NCBI GenBank assembly: GCA_015055945.1
Contig: SVHH01000010.1
Location: 1 to 32,805 of the forward strand
Direction of reading: 5' to 3'
Length of the DNA stretch: 32,805 nucleotides
Source of the DNA: Clostridiales bacterium
GTDB lineage: Bacteria; Bacillota; Clostridia; Christensenellales; Borkfalkiaceae
The notes beneath the pieces were generated by a model. It did no database searches, was not told the DNA's origin, and saw only the letters and a program-made list of their open reading frames with translations. Of this stretch, positions 1 to 7,753 are shown piece after piece. Every line of letters begins with the position of its first letter. Within the stretch, counting starts at the first letter, position 1. The translations under genes and the position numbers were made by a program.

Positions 1-4
1 TTTT

Positions 5-11
5 CCTCCTT
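5..11 (-). promoter_or_regulatory. Ribosome binding site of a gene off the left edge
   Basis: On the minus strand the last bases of the window read AAGGAGG, a full Shine-Dalgarno sequence, so another gene probably starts just beyond position 1 and continues the operon of the two small genes to the right. Upstream, GTCGGG and CCCGAC can pair around it. An ATG near 31-33 opens a frame to the edge but has only a weak ribosome binding site. Confidence 0.45.
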
Positions 12-69
12 GTGAAAGGTCGGGGCTTTCATAATTTATTTTCCCGACAATTACAAGAAGAAAGAAGGG

Positions 70-339
70 TTATTTTTTATTCTCGGACTCAAAGAAGTCA
101 TCATATCCGTCCATAATCTTGGCAAGACCTAAATCATTTTCAGCGGCTTCATCCATTAACGCTTTATATCCAGCTTCGATTAGTTGAACTTTGGTAAAAC
201 CGTATTGAGTTAAAAACTCGTTTATCTCTTCGGCTTTACTTCTCGGCATACTCGTTCCAAAGAACATACTTTTTGCCTTTCTTTCTTCTTTGTGCTTGTC
301 CTCGTATCTCTTATCTTTTACGTATCTTTTACTTTCCAT
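70..339 (-). CDS. Small charged protein of a mobilizable element, function unknown
   Basis: This 89-residue protein has a very basic, charged N-terminus (residues 1-25 rich in K, R, E) and a more acidic helical C-terminus. I do not recognise a named family. The size, charge and position beside a MobV relaxase would fit a small DNA-binding or relaxosome accessory protein, but that is inference from context. The start is supported by AAGGAG seven to eight bases upstream. That ribosome binding site overlaps the stop codon of the 41-residue gene before it, so the two are co-transcribed and probably coupled in translation. Confidence 0.7.
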   Translation of the reverse strand: MESKRYVKDKRYEDKHKEERKAKSMFFGTSMPRSKAEEINEFLTQYGFTKVQLIEAGYKALMDEAAENDLGLAKIMDGYDDFFESENKK

Positions 340-350
340 AATAATTCTCC

Positions 351-476
351 TTAATCCTGTGAAGTGATTGCAGTAACAAGTATTCCAACACAGCTCACAA
401 TAAAATGACCTACAATCAATACTCCCGCAAGAGCAAATCTCATAGTCACGCCTAATACCTTCATAAATTTTGCCAT
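351..476 (-). CDS. 41-residue single-span membrane peptide
   Basis: A short reading frame, ATG at 476 to TAA at 351, begins MAKFMKVLGV and continues with one hydrophobic stretch (about residues 13-37: FALAGVLIVGHFIVSCVGIL), ending TSQD. A good ribosome binding site (AAGGAG, eight to nine bases before the ATG) precedes it. Its stop codon overlaps the ribosome binding site of the next gene. It looks like a small inner-membrane peptide carried by the mobile element. No function can be assigned. The strong ribosome binding site and tight coupling argue against a chance frame. Confidence 0.6.
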   Translation of the reverse strand: MAKFMKVLGVTMRFALAGVLIVGHFIVSCVGILVTAITSQD

Positions 477-620
477 AACTTCACATCTCCTTACTTAAAA
501 TATATTGTCGTATTGATACGACTTGTTATAATTATTATACTCAATGAGAAAGGCTTTGTCAATAGCTTTTGATAGGTAAAAGTAGAAAATTTTGGACAGC
601 ACGTAGTAATTACCGATATT

Positions 621-1784
621 TTAATCGGCTTTACTGTTATTATTAAATTTTTTCTTATATTCAGTTTTAGTGGCGTTTTCACGCTCAATTTCTTCTTCAA
701 TTTGTTGTAAACGGCTTTTACCTAAATTAGCGATAGGCTCATCTTTAGGAATAAACGCACCAACGATAGACGGCGCACGATGAAATGCTCGTGTAAACGC
801 TTCGGGTTCTCGCTCTCGAAAAAGTGTGTAGGCACGACTCATTTTAGTGAACTTATCTTTATCTTTTGAGAGTTCTTGAACTTCTTTGTACAATAAGCCG
901 TTATCTTTTTGTTGACGGTCAACGACCTCTTCTAAACGTTGAACTTCGGCAGTTAATACGACGATTTGATTACGTAGCCCGTTTTTACTAAAAGCAAACT
1001 TGCCTTGTTTGGCATCTGCTAACGCTTGGGTATAATCGGCTTCGGCGTTACGTTCTTCAACGATTTTATCTCGCTCGGCTTTCGCCGTTGAGATTTCTTT
1101 CATTGTGTCGATAAAATGCTCGTCTGCTTTTTGAACGGCTTTTTCCATCGTTTCTAATTCCGCTTGCACACGTTTTCCTGCGCTTGAAAGAATTTCAGTT
1201 GATTTATCCCACGCTTCATCTACGATACATTTAGCCTTAAACTCGGCAGTAGAGAGATGGGAAGCTACGCTTCCTTCTTTACCACGCTGTAAACCCCAAC
1301 GCTTTCCGACTTGCTCGTAAAAATCCGTTTGCAGTTTAGATAACTCGTTGCGATTAAGTAAGTCTTTTGCGCAGAGCCGACCGTCTTTGATAGGGATAAG
1401 GTTTAGATGTAAATGTGGAGTTGTTTCGTCATTGTGGACAACGGCAGAGATTATGTTTTTTCTTCCGTAACGCTCTATAAAGAAATTAGTGCAGTCACGA
1501 AAGAACTCGTTTTGCTCATCTTTGTCTAAACCGTTAAAAAATTCTCTATCCGAGCCAAGCACGAACGAAGCCATTAGTACGGCATCTTTTCTCGGCGCTT
1601 TTGGTAGGTTTAATTCTTTTATCCGTTCGTTAATAAAGTCGGTGTAAGAACTATTCCTAAACACAAGCCGAAAATTATTTTTCGTTCTTGAACTGTCGAT
1701 ACAAGTGTTTGAGCCGACGTAGTTTTCGTCACGCTCGTTTTCATTTTCTATGGGGCAAATATCCGTTTTGTGATACTTCTCCAT
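621..1784 (-). CDS. mobV: MobV-family (Pre/Mob) relaxase
   Basis: This is a plasmid or transposon mobilization relaxase that nicks one strand at oriT and pilots it into a recipient using a helper conjugation system. Counting from the ATG at 1784, residues 28-40 (CIDSSRTKNNFRL) match the N-terminal motif of the family. Residues 117-131 (HNDETTPHLHLNLIP) are the metal-binding HxxxxTPHxH motif, with H117, H124 and H126. Residues 200-310 are coiled-coil-rich. At 387 residues it is near full length. The ATG has no ribosome binding site at the right distance. The frame continues upstream as ISYLVCH, the usual MobV N-terminus, to an ATA codon at 1805-1803 that lies eight bases after AAGGAGG. The true start is therefore probably 1805. 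Confidence 0.93.
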   Translation of the reverse strand: MEKYHKTDICPIENENERDENYVGSNTCIDSSRTKNNFRLVFRNSSYTDFINERIKELNLPKAPRKDAVLMASFVLGSDREFFNGLDKDEQNEFFRDCTNFFIERYGRKNIISAVVHNDETTPHLHLNLIPIKDGRLCAKDLLNRNELSKLQTDFYEQVGKRWGLQRGKEGSVASHLSTAEFKAKCIVDEAWDKSTEILSSAGKRVQAELETMEKAVQKADEHFIDTMKEISTAKAERDKIVEERNAEADYTQALADAKQGKFAFSKNGLRNQIVVLTAEVQRLEEVVDRQQKDNGLLYKEVQELSKDKDKFTKMSRAYTLFREREPEAFTRAFHRAPSIVGAFIPKDEPIANLGKSRLQQIEEEIERENATKTEYKKKFNNNSKAD

Positions 1785-1854
1785 ATGGCATACTAAATAC
1801 GATATTTTGGTTTCCTCCTTTTAATTTTTTTTGGTCGTAAAATAGCCTCGCAGA

Positions 1855-1900
1855 GCACACTACTTTCAGGGAAAGTATAGTGTGCTATACTTTACAAGCC
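1855..1900 (+). other. Candidate pMV158-type origin of transfer (oriT)
   Basis: Just upstream of the relaxase gene, the plus strand reads GCACACTACTTTC, AGG, then GAAAGTATAGTGTG, CTATACTTTACA. This gives two overlapping inverted repeats: GCACAC...GTGTGC, and AAAGTATA-GTGTGC-TATACTTT. Both the order and the sequence closely match the pMV158 oriT as I remember it. By that comparison the nick would fall between G1884 and C1885 (TAGTGTG/CTA). The polarity relative to mob should be checked against a reference. Confidence 0.75.
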
Positions 1901-1934
1901 TTCTATAAAGTTTTGCTTGCCGTTTGCTTGACGC

Positions 1935-1967
1935 TCACGGCGGGTGATAATGATGATAATTTTTCAT
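1935..1967 (-). CDS. Possible 10-residue histidine-rich leader peptide
   Basis: ATG at 1967 opens the frame MKNYHHYHPP and stops with TGA at 1935. A perfect AGGAGG lies eight bases upstream, a spacing too good to ignore. The stop overlaps a GTG that opens a second short frame. The peptide sits between structured DNA and the oriT, upstream of mobV on the same strand. It may be a regulatory leader, a degraded gene start or chance. Confidence 0.3.
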   Translation of the reverse strand: MKNYHHYHPP

Positions 1968-2569
1968 TTTTATATCCTCCTAAATTTAATAAAGCCCTAC
2001 AATAGGTAGGCAGCGAAAACGCCCAAAACTTAACCTTTTGATAAAAATTTTTTTCTTACAAAAGGGCGCAAAAAAGTCGCTGATAAAAACTACCACCGAC
2101 CTAAAGGGATAAAAAATCCGTACGAATCAAACACGCTTAAAACGTTTCTACCCGTACGGATTAAATATCCGAATATGAAGTTGTAAGAGTGTAGTACCTA
2201 AAAATTTGTACCACAAAATAGACCTATCGCCAAACCTCGTTTTTCAACGTCGGCGCGCCTACTTGAAACGTTGGTCAGTCATCTCAAGCCTTTCACTTCC
2301 TATGAGCGAAAGGACGGCGTATTGTCGTAAAAATTTGCACGACAATAAAACCCGCTTAAAGCCGTTTGTTTTCCTTTATTATAAAACGACTTCGGGTAAA
2401 CGGGAGAACTTCTCCCACAAGCGCACGTTTGTACGCTAACAAAGCCTGCTGCCCCAAGCAGGCTAAATCAAGGGGAATAACCCCTTAACTATACATACCC
2501 ACACAAAGCATATTCTAAACATATGTTCGTGTTTGTAATTCTATTTTATCATAAGAATCTATAAAAGTC
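1968..2569. other. Structured non-coding stretch of the mobile element
   Basis: No convincing gene is seen here. The only long frame (2206-2439, plus) starts with TTG and has no ribosome binding site. The stretch is rich in short inverted repeats: AATCCGTACG/CGTACGGATT (2115-2162), TTGTCGT/ACGACAA near 2324-2345, GGGAGAAC/TTCTCCC near 2402-2415, GCCTGCT/AGCAGGC (2444-2463) and AAGGGG/CCCCTT near 2470-2486. This would fit a replication origin, an RNA leader or the remains of a replicon. Confidence 0.4.
2115..2162. repeat. Perfect 10-bp inverted repeat
   Basis: AATCCGTACG at 2115-2124 and its exact reverse complement CGTACGGATT at 2153-2162 are separated by 28 bases. There is no T-run on either side, so it is not a typical intrinsic terminator. 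It could be a protein-binding site or an RNA stem in the leader of the mobile element. Confidence 0.6.
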
Positions 2570-2613
2570 AATAGGCAAATGTCCACGTTCTTGGACACCT
2601 GCCTATTTTTTTT
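2570..2613 (+). terminator. Strong intrinsic terminator at the element boundary
   Basis: AATAGGCA (2570-2577) pairs with TGCCTATT (2600-2607). GTCCA/TGGAC forms an inner stem, and a run of eight T residues follows. It terminates plus-strand transcription, yet no plus-strand gene is visible upstream, which suggests a lost gene or an untranslated RNA. It separates the mobile-element DNA from the potassium operon. Confidence 0.7.
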
Positions 2614-2723
2614 GCTAGAATTTTAGCATTTCTTGTCGGTAATTTTATTTTGCTTAATTTTTCGACGAAACATCTACTTTAATCTCTTGAGTTTGTGTAT
2701 TTTTTACTTTTATAACTGTAATA

Positions 2724-3422
2724 TTATTCTATTCTCATCATTCTATATCCCACGCCGATATGCGTTTGAATATACTGTGGAGAATCTGGTTCTATTTCAA
2801 TCTTCTTTCGAAGCGTTGCCATAAACACACGCAAGGACGCAACGTTGCTTTCCCAAGCCGCGCCCCAAATCTTTTGAGTTATAAAGGTATGAGTGAGAAC
2901 TTTCCCTACGTTTTGAGAAAGCAAACACAGCAATTTATATTCAATAGGTGTTAAATGTAACTCGTTGTCGTTAATATATGCACAACCCGCGGCATAATCA
3001 ATTTTAAGATTACCGTTTGTAAATAGTGAGTCCGATTGCATTGCTGAATGCAAGACAGACAATCTTCGTGTGGTAACACGAATTCTCGCAAGCAATTCTT
3101 CCACAGAAAACGGTTTGGTTAAATAATCATCAGCGCCTGCATCCAACGCTTCTATTTTATCATTATCTTCACTTCTGGCACTGATAACGATAATTGGCAT
3201 TTCCGACCAAGTTCGTATCTTTTTTATTACCTCTATCCCGTCAATATCAGGAAGACCTAAATCAAGCAAAACAATATCGGGATTGTGTGAAGATGCTTGC
3301 ATTATTGCGTTTTCTCCGTTTTGAGCGGTTAAGTATTTGTATTCGTGCGCCTTTAACGTAGTCGTAATTAAATTACGGATAGGCGCGTCATCTTCAACTA
3401 TCAATATCAATGGATTATTCAT
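2724..3422 (-). CDS. kdpE: KdpE-like response regulator
   Basis: This is an OmpR/PhoB-type response regulator that would be phosphorylated by the KdpD kinase and control potassium transport genes. The receiver domain spans residues 4-115, with acidic residues E10, D11 and D12, phospho-acceptor D54 in DIVLLDLGLPD and the conserved lysine in DDYLTKPFS. A winged-helix DNA-binding domain occupies about 130-232 (LTPIEYKLLCLL, GVGYRM). The 232-residue length is normal. Its ATG overlaps the last eight bases of the kinase gene (ATGAATAA), so translation is coupled. No kdpFABC genes are in the window; the likely target is the trk pair in the same operon. Confidence 0.93.
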   Translation of the reverse strand: MNNPLILIVEDDAPIRNLITTTLKAHEYKYLTAQNGENAIMQASSHNPDIVLLDLGLPDIDGIEVIKKIRTWSEMPIIVISARSEDNDKIEALDAGADDYLTKPFSVEELLARIRVTTRRLSVLHSAMQSDSLFTNGNLKIDYAAGCAYINDNELHLTPIEYKLLCLLSQNVGKVLTHTFITQKIWGAAWESNVASLRVFMATLRKKIEIEPDSPQYIQTHIGVGYRMMRIE

Positions 3423-4191
3423 TTATTTTTATCTCCCCAATAGGTAAAGTAAAGGTAAATATAGCGCCACTCGGCACGTTGTCTTTTACAAAAATTTCTC
3501 CGCCGTGCACGCTAATTATAGATTTACAAAGAGCAAGACCTAACCCGATGCTCCTACGGCTATCGGCTAACTTATTCGCTCCTATATAAAACATATCAAA
3601 AACACGCTCTTTTAATTCATCTGGAATACCTGCGCCGTTGTCGGCAATACTAATTATTGCTTTATCTTTTTGTTTTTCAGTGGTTATAGTTATCATTGAA
3701 TCTTTCGGCGTATATTTTATTGCGTTATCAAGGATATTGATAATAACTTGAATAATTAAGCGTGTATCCATTTTTGCAAGCAAAAATTCATCTTTATGGA
3801 CTACGGTTATTTTTTGTCCACCTTGACGCATATGAACGTGTTTAATAGCTTCAGCCACAACCTCGTCAATAAGTTCAGCCGTGAAGTTTAGATTCATTCT
3901 GCCTTCTTCAAAGCGAGTTATGGACAACAAGTTTTCAACAAGATTTATAAGCCACATTGAATCGTTGTAAATGTCGTTATAAATTGATAATTTAGTTTGT
4001 TCGTCAAAGGAAGATGCGTTCGAAATAAGATTGCTCGCATTTCCCGAAATAGCAGTCAACGGAGTACGCAAGTCGTGTGAAATTGCACGAAGTAGATTTG
4101 CGCGCAATTGTTCATTTTCGGCAAGCACTGCGGCAAGTTCTTTTTCTTTTGCGTTAAAAAGATTTTCAAGAGCTAACGCGCATTCGCCCAC
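3415..4191 (-). CDS. kdpD: KdpD C-terminal half: histidine kinase core of a split kdpD
   Basis: This fragment carries the dimerization/phospho-acceptor domain, with H39 in AISHDLRTPL, followed by the ATPase domain (N box near LDNAIKYT, G boxes DNGAGIP and GLGLALC). It begins at the point where intact KdpD proteins read ...LLLSILGECALALEN; here the frame reads SIVLSLVGECALALEN. The only usable start is a GTG at 4191 with no ribosome binding site, 16 bases after the stop of the upstream fragment. Expression would need re-initiation. It is either the downstream part of a pseudogene or a functional separate kinase subunit. The frame downstream is intact and overlaps kdpE. Confidence 0.85.
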   Translation of the reverse strand: MGECALALENLFNAKEKELAAVLAENEQLRANLLRAISHDLRTPLTAISGNASNLISNASSFDEQTKLSIYNDIYNDSMWLINLVENLLSITRFEEGRMNLNFTAELIDEVVAEAIKHVHMRQGGQKITVVHKDEFLLAKMDTRLIIQVIINILDNAIKYTPKDSMITITTEKQKDKAIISIADNGAGIPDELKERVFDMFYIGANKLADSRRSIGLGLALCKSIISVHGGEIFVKDNVPSGAIFTFTLPIGEIKINE

Positions 4192-4207
4192 AAGTGATAA
4201 TACAATA

Positions 4208-5119
4208 CTATTTTAATTGCTCCGCCGTTATTTTCAAAACTTCTTCGTCGTCGCTTGCACGTTGTAATAACCGATTAGCATCAAAAAGAATTTTCGTTCG
4301 ATATGCCGCTTGTGAAGATTGTTTCGTTTGGTTATGCATTTTAGACGCCAAACTACCCGTAATTAAAGAAGCGACAAACATAATTGCAAACGTAATAGGA
4401 TATCCGTCACCGTAAGCCATTAATGAAAATCTTGGCTTTGTAAATAGAAAATTAAATATCAATACGCTTGCTACCGAAGAAAATCCCCACGCTAATTTAC
4501 TGCTTGTAACTATAGATGTTATCAACACACCAAGAATGTAAAGCGTTATAATATTAGCTTCAGAAAAGCCAAGATGGGCAAAAAATAGTCCAATTAAAGA
4601 AGTAACTATAATTACTCCAAGACTTATTGCAAGGTCTTTGACAATAGACAAAGCATTTGTTTTCTTAAATAAAGTTTCTTTTTGTTCTCTTAAATCAGAA
4701 TCAGCATCAGGAATAATATGAATATCTATATTCGTAGCAAGGGCAATCAATTTATCCGCAAGAGTAGGTTTTCGTATAATTCCCGCTCTTTTCGTTGCAT
4801 TTCTACCGATAACGATTTTGGTAGCACCTGATGTTTTTGCGTATTCAGCCATTTGAAGCGCTACGTCTTCACCATAAACGGTCACAATCGTTGCTCCCAT
4901 TCGTTCTGCAAACTTTATATTATTTTGTAATCGCTTTGCATTTTCCTCTGATAAGACTTCACTTTGGGAAGTTTTTATATACAACGCAGTAAGATTAGCG
5001 TCAAACGCTCTTGCCATTTTCGATGCAGTTTCAACAATTTTTGAATTGGAAGGAGCAGAAGATAGCCCAACTAAAATATGCTCTTTTTTCTTGGATTGTT
5101 TTTCCGCATTTTGCACCAT
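4208..5119 (-). CDS. kdpD: KdpD N-terminal half: Usp domain and four-helix membrane domain, truncated
   Basis: Residues 12-140 form the universal-stress-like domain (ILVGLSSAPSNSKIVETA, IVIGRNATKR). Residues about 160-260 hold the four transmembrane segments of the KdpD sensor module (DUF4118). The linker helix ITAEQLK then ends at a TAG. The N-terminal ATP-binding KdpD domain of enterobacterial proteins is absent, as is usual for short clostridial forms. The GAF-like domain expected next, by comparison with E. coli KdpD about 90 residues, is missing. The kinase core resumes in another frame at 4191. The start is supported by AAGGAGATGAAGT before the ATG. This looks like an internal deletion that also shifted the frame. 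Confidence 0.85.
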   Translation of the reverse strand: MVQNAEKQSKKKEHILVGLSSAPSNSKIVETASKMARAFDANLTALYIKTSQSEVLSEENAKRLQNNIKFAERMGATIVTVYGEDVALQMAEYAKTSGATKIVIGRNATKRAGIIRKPTLADKLIALATNIDIHIIPDADSDLREQKETLFKKTNALSIVKDLAISLGVIIVTSLIGLFFAHLGFSEANIITLYILGVLITSIVTSSKLAWGFSSVASVLIFNFLFTKPRFSLMAYGDGYPITFAIMFVASLITGSLASKMHNQTKQSSQAAYRTKILFDANRLLQRASDDEEVLKITAEQLK

Positions 5120-5204
5120 ACTTCATCTCCTTTTTATTTTTTACATTTCTATTATAACATATCTTTTCAAAAAAATCTATTACAACCTACGCTCCTTAAT
5201 TATT

Positions 5205-5474
5205 TTATCCATCACAAAAGTCATCTTCATTGGAAATAACTACTTTCATTTTGCCACCTTTTTCTCTAACCTTTTTTATGTCTGAAAGGATTTCTTCGTC
5301 CGATGCATCTTCGTTATGTATGATTCGTGTCGGTTTTTCTTCATCTTCTCTAAAATACGGTTTATAATTTTCATTCAAAAATTTGTCAAGACGTTTCATA
5401 ACGAAAAAACCGAATACAAAAATAGCCAATACAGTTATTACTAATAATATATCTCTTAATACTTCGTTTTCCAT
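5205..5474 (-). CDS. Small single-span membrane protein of the trk-kdp operon
   Basis: This 89-residue protein has one N-terminal transmembrane helix (about residues 8-27, ILLVITVLAIFVFGFFVMK) and an acidic, charged cytoplasmic tail. The gene lies between trkA and kdpD, has a perfect AAGGAGG ribosome binding site and is clearly part of the operon. I do not recognise a family. A role tuning Trk or KdpD is suggested only by position. The C-terminal residues MKVVISNEDDFCDG might form a short beta segment. Confidence 0.75.
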   Translation of the reverse strand: MENEVLRDILLVITVLAIFVFGFFVMKRLDKFLNENYKPYFREDEEKPTRIIHNEDASDEEILSDIKKVREKGGKMKVVISNEDDFCDG

Positions 5475-5511
5475 TATGTAACCTCCTTATAAGTTTGTAT
5501 TTTTACCGCTT

Positions 5512-6165
5512 TTATATATTAAAGCATTTTTTTAATGCTTTATACTCTCCACACACGAGCAACGTTTTCTTTGATGTTAGTACAGTGTCAGGCGCAAACA
5601 TTGCGTTTATTTTTCCATTTTCCTTAATCGCTATGATATTAACGTTATATTTCTTACGTATATCAATTTGCAAAATACTTTTACCTATCCATTCTTTTGG
5701 AACGGAAACCTCAAAAATCGAACAAGATTCATCAAGTTCTATATAATCAAGAATATGGTCTGCACTATATCGAATCGCCATCCAAGACGCAAGTTGCTTT
5801 TCAGGATATACTATTTCGTCAGCACCGTTACGTAATAGGAATTTTGCCTGCCCATCGCGTTCAGCACGGGAAACGACTTTTTTCGCCCCAAGTTCTTTCA
5901 ATAAACAAGTAGTTTCAAGCGAACTTTGAAAATCCCCACCGATTGTAACGATACAAACGTCGTAATTATCCACGCCAAGCGAACGTAAAAATAATTCGTT
6001 TGTACTATCGCCAATTTGTCCATTGGTTACAATAGGCATAATCTCATTGACCTTTTCTTCGTCGTGGTCAACTGCCATAATTTCGTGTCCCAGTTCGTTT
6101 AATTTCATAGCGATATGCTTTCCAAAACGACCAAGTCCAATAAGCAAAATTGATTTTTTCTTCAT
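5512..6165 (-). CDS. trkA: TrkA/KtrA-type potassium channel gating subunit
   Basis: This cytosolic RCK protein controls the potassium channel TrkH/KtrB in response to nucleotides. The Rossmann-fold RCK_N domain has the dinucleotide motif GLGRFGKH (residues 10-17) and D33 at the end of beta-2, which favours NAD(H). The RCK_C domain occupies about residues 140-217. At 217 residues it has a single RCK_N/RCK_C pair, as in KtrA. TTAAGGAG precedes the ATG and overlaps the stop of trkH, eleven bases away, so the two subunits are made together. Confidence 0.95.
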   Translation of the reverse strand: MKKKSILLIGLGRFGKHIAMKLNELGHEIMAVDHDEEKVNEIMPIVTNGQIGDSTNELFLRSLGVDNYDVCIVTIGGDFQSSLETTCLLKELGAKKVVSRAERDGQAKFLLRNGADEIVYPEKQLASWMAIRYSADHILDYIELDESCSIFEVSVPKEWIGKSILQIDIRKKYNVNIIAIKENGKINAMFAPDTVLTSKKTLLVCGEYKALKKCFNI

Positions 6166-6176
6166 ATATCTTCTCC

Positions 6177-7508
6177 TTAACCTACCGTTATGTTGTCTAT
6201 AGGCAACTTTGAAACTTGTTTTTTATTTCCACCTAAAGCCGCATATATAAGGGTTAACCCGCCAACACGACCAAAAAACATCAAAATCATCAATATTATT
6301 TTCGATATTATCCCAAGAGATGGCGTAATACCTAGAGTTAATCCAACCGTACCGATTGCCGATGCCGTTTCAAAAAGGCATGTCATAATTGGCAACCCTT
6401 CAATGGAACTTATTATCATTCCGCCAAGCACAAACAACGTTACGTACATCAAGAATATTGTAATAGCATTCTTAACAGTATCATCATCTATTCTACGTTT
6501 CATAAGTTCTGCATTGTCTTTTTTCTTGAATACGGATATTGCAGATGAAAATAATACCGCAACCGTAGTCGTTTTCATACCGCCTGCCGTAGAACCCGGC
6601 GAGCCTCCAATTAACATAAGAATTATCATAAGCAACAAGCCCGTTCCACTAATAGCGGTTAAACTTGCCGTATTAAATCCTGCCGTTCTCGGGGTTATGG
6701 CTTGAAATAAAGAAACGAGAATTCTTTCGCCTATCGGTAAAGTAGTAAACTCAAAGAAAAAGAAATAAACAAAAGGGAAAAGGATTAAAAGTCCCGTTAC
6801 AAGTAGAACGACTTTACTTTGAGTTCTATATTTCTTTACTCTCCATTTATGTTTGCAAACGTCTTCCCATACAAGAAAACCGATACCGCCTATTATAATT
6901 AACAGCATAACAGTTATACTAATTATGGGTTGTGCAGAATAATTTGTTAGCGAACTAAAATCTCCACTTTTCGTCCCCATAATATCAAACCCCGCATTGC
7001 AAAATGCAGATACAGAGTGAAATATTGCCATCCAAATTCCTTCAACTCCATAATCTTTACAAAAGATAGGCAACATTATTAAAGCGCCGATTAGTTCTAT
7101 AATAAATATTCCTTTTATTATAAAGCCAACTAAACGAACTATGCCGCCTACGCTTGGAGCAGATATTGCTTCTTTCATCGTGCCACGACTAAAAAGACCA
7201 ATTTTTTTACCTGAAAGTAGCGCAAACGATATCGCTACCGTTACAATACCCATACCACCGATTTGGATTAAAATCAATATTATTATTTGCCCAAAAATCG
7301 TCCAATGCGTTGCCGTATCAAAAACAACTAACCCAGTCACGCATACAGCTGACGTTGATGTAAACAAAGAATCAATAAAGGAAGTCCATTCGCTCGATTT
7401 GCTCGATATTGGAAGGGAAAGCAAAAATGCTCCAATAAAAATTACTGCTGCAAAACCGAGTAAAATAATTTGAAAGGAAGATAATTTGAATTTTGTTTTA
7501 ACTTCCAT
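6177..7508 (-). CDS. trkH: TrkH/KtrB-type potassium uptake channel
   Basis: This is the membrane pore subunit of a Trk/Ktr potassium transporter. The four pore-loop repeats are visible with their selectivity-filter glycines: TSAVCVTGL (about residues 51-59), FCNAGFDI (about 164-171), PRTAGFNTAS (about 270-279) and GTVGLTLG (about 382-389). Several hydrophobic helices separate them. The 443-residue length fits KtrB-like proteins. AGAGGTG precedes the ATG. It is first in the operon trkH-trkA-small membrane protein-kdpD-kdpE. No c-di-AMP riboswitch was recognised in the short leader. Confidence 0.95.
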   Translation of the reverse strand: MEVKTKFKLSSFQIILLGFAAVIFIGAFLLSLPISSKSSEWTSFIDSLFTSTSAVCVTGLVVFDTATHWTIFGQIIILILIQIGGMGIVTVAISFALLSGKKIGLFSRGTMKEAISAPSVGGIVRLVGFIIKGIFIIELIGALIMLPIFCKDYGVEGIWMAIFHSVSAFCNAGFDIMGTKSGDFSSLTNYSAQPIISITVMLLIIIGGIGFLVWEDVCKHKWRVKKYRTQSKVVLLVTGLLILFPFVYFFFFEFTTLPIGERILVSLFQAITPRTAGFNTASLTAISGTGLLLMIILMLIGGSPGSTAGGMKTTTVAVLFSSAISVFKKKDNAELMKRRIDDDTVKNAITIFLMYVTLFVLGGMIISSIEGLPIMTCLFETASAIGTVGLTLGITPSLGIISKIILMILMFFGRVGGLTLIYAALGGNKKQVSKLPIDNITVG

Positions 7509-7610
7509 AAACGCACCTCTAGAATATCTTTCTTCGCTAATTATTGTACTATATTTTTTATAAAGAATACGTTATGATTTTTCTTGTCGGTATTAAGATT
7601 GTATAAAGAA

Positions 7611-7680
7611 AACTCTCGCCATTTAATAACGAGAGTTAAACAAAAAAATCAGACCCCGTAATGGAATCCGATTTTTCTCC
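7611..7680 (-). terminator. Tandem terminators after the ABC transporter operon
   Basis: Reading the minus strand after the ATPase gene, an imperfect hairpin (AAAATCGGA...TCTGATTTT) is followed by seven T residues. A second hairpin comes next, AACTCTCG/CGAGAGTT at 7611-7637, followed by TTCTTT. Together they separate the amino-acid transporter operon from the promoter of trkH. Confidence 0.65.
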
Positions 7681-7753
7681 GCTTGAAAGTGCAATTATAT
7701 AATGTTTATAAAAATCCCTATGGGATAAGCACTTTTTAGTAACCGTTTTTTTG

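Noticed and set aside
491-700. 69-residue frame overlapping the end of mobV
   Set aside because: It overlaps a clear relaxase gene on the same strand in another frame, has no family features and is composed of AT-rich filler residues.
2160-2230. Possible rolling-circle replication origin near the TACTAC sequence
   Set aside because: The match to known nick sites is too short, and no replication protein gene is present.
2206-2439. 77-residue plus-strand frame in the mobile element
   Set aside because: It starts with TTG, has no ribosome binding site and covers several hairpins; composition does not look like protein.
2630-7592. TTCTTGTCGGTA found at both 2630-2641 and 7581-7592, flanking the trk-kdp operon
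   Set aside because: A 12-base match is expected by chance many times in a window this size. There is no integrase or other sign of an inserted island.
7509-7610. c-di-AMP riboswitch before trkH
   Set aside because: The leader is short and I cannot find the conserved core elements.
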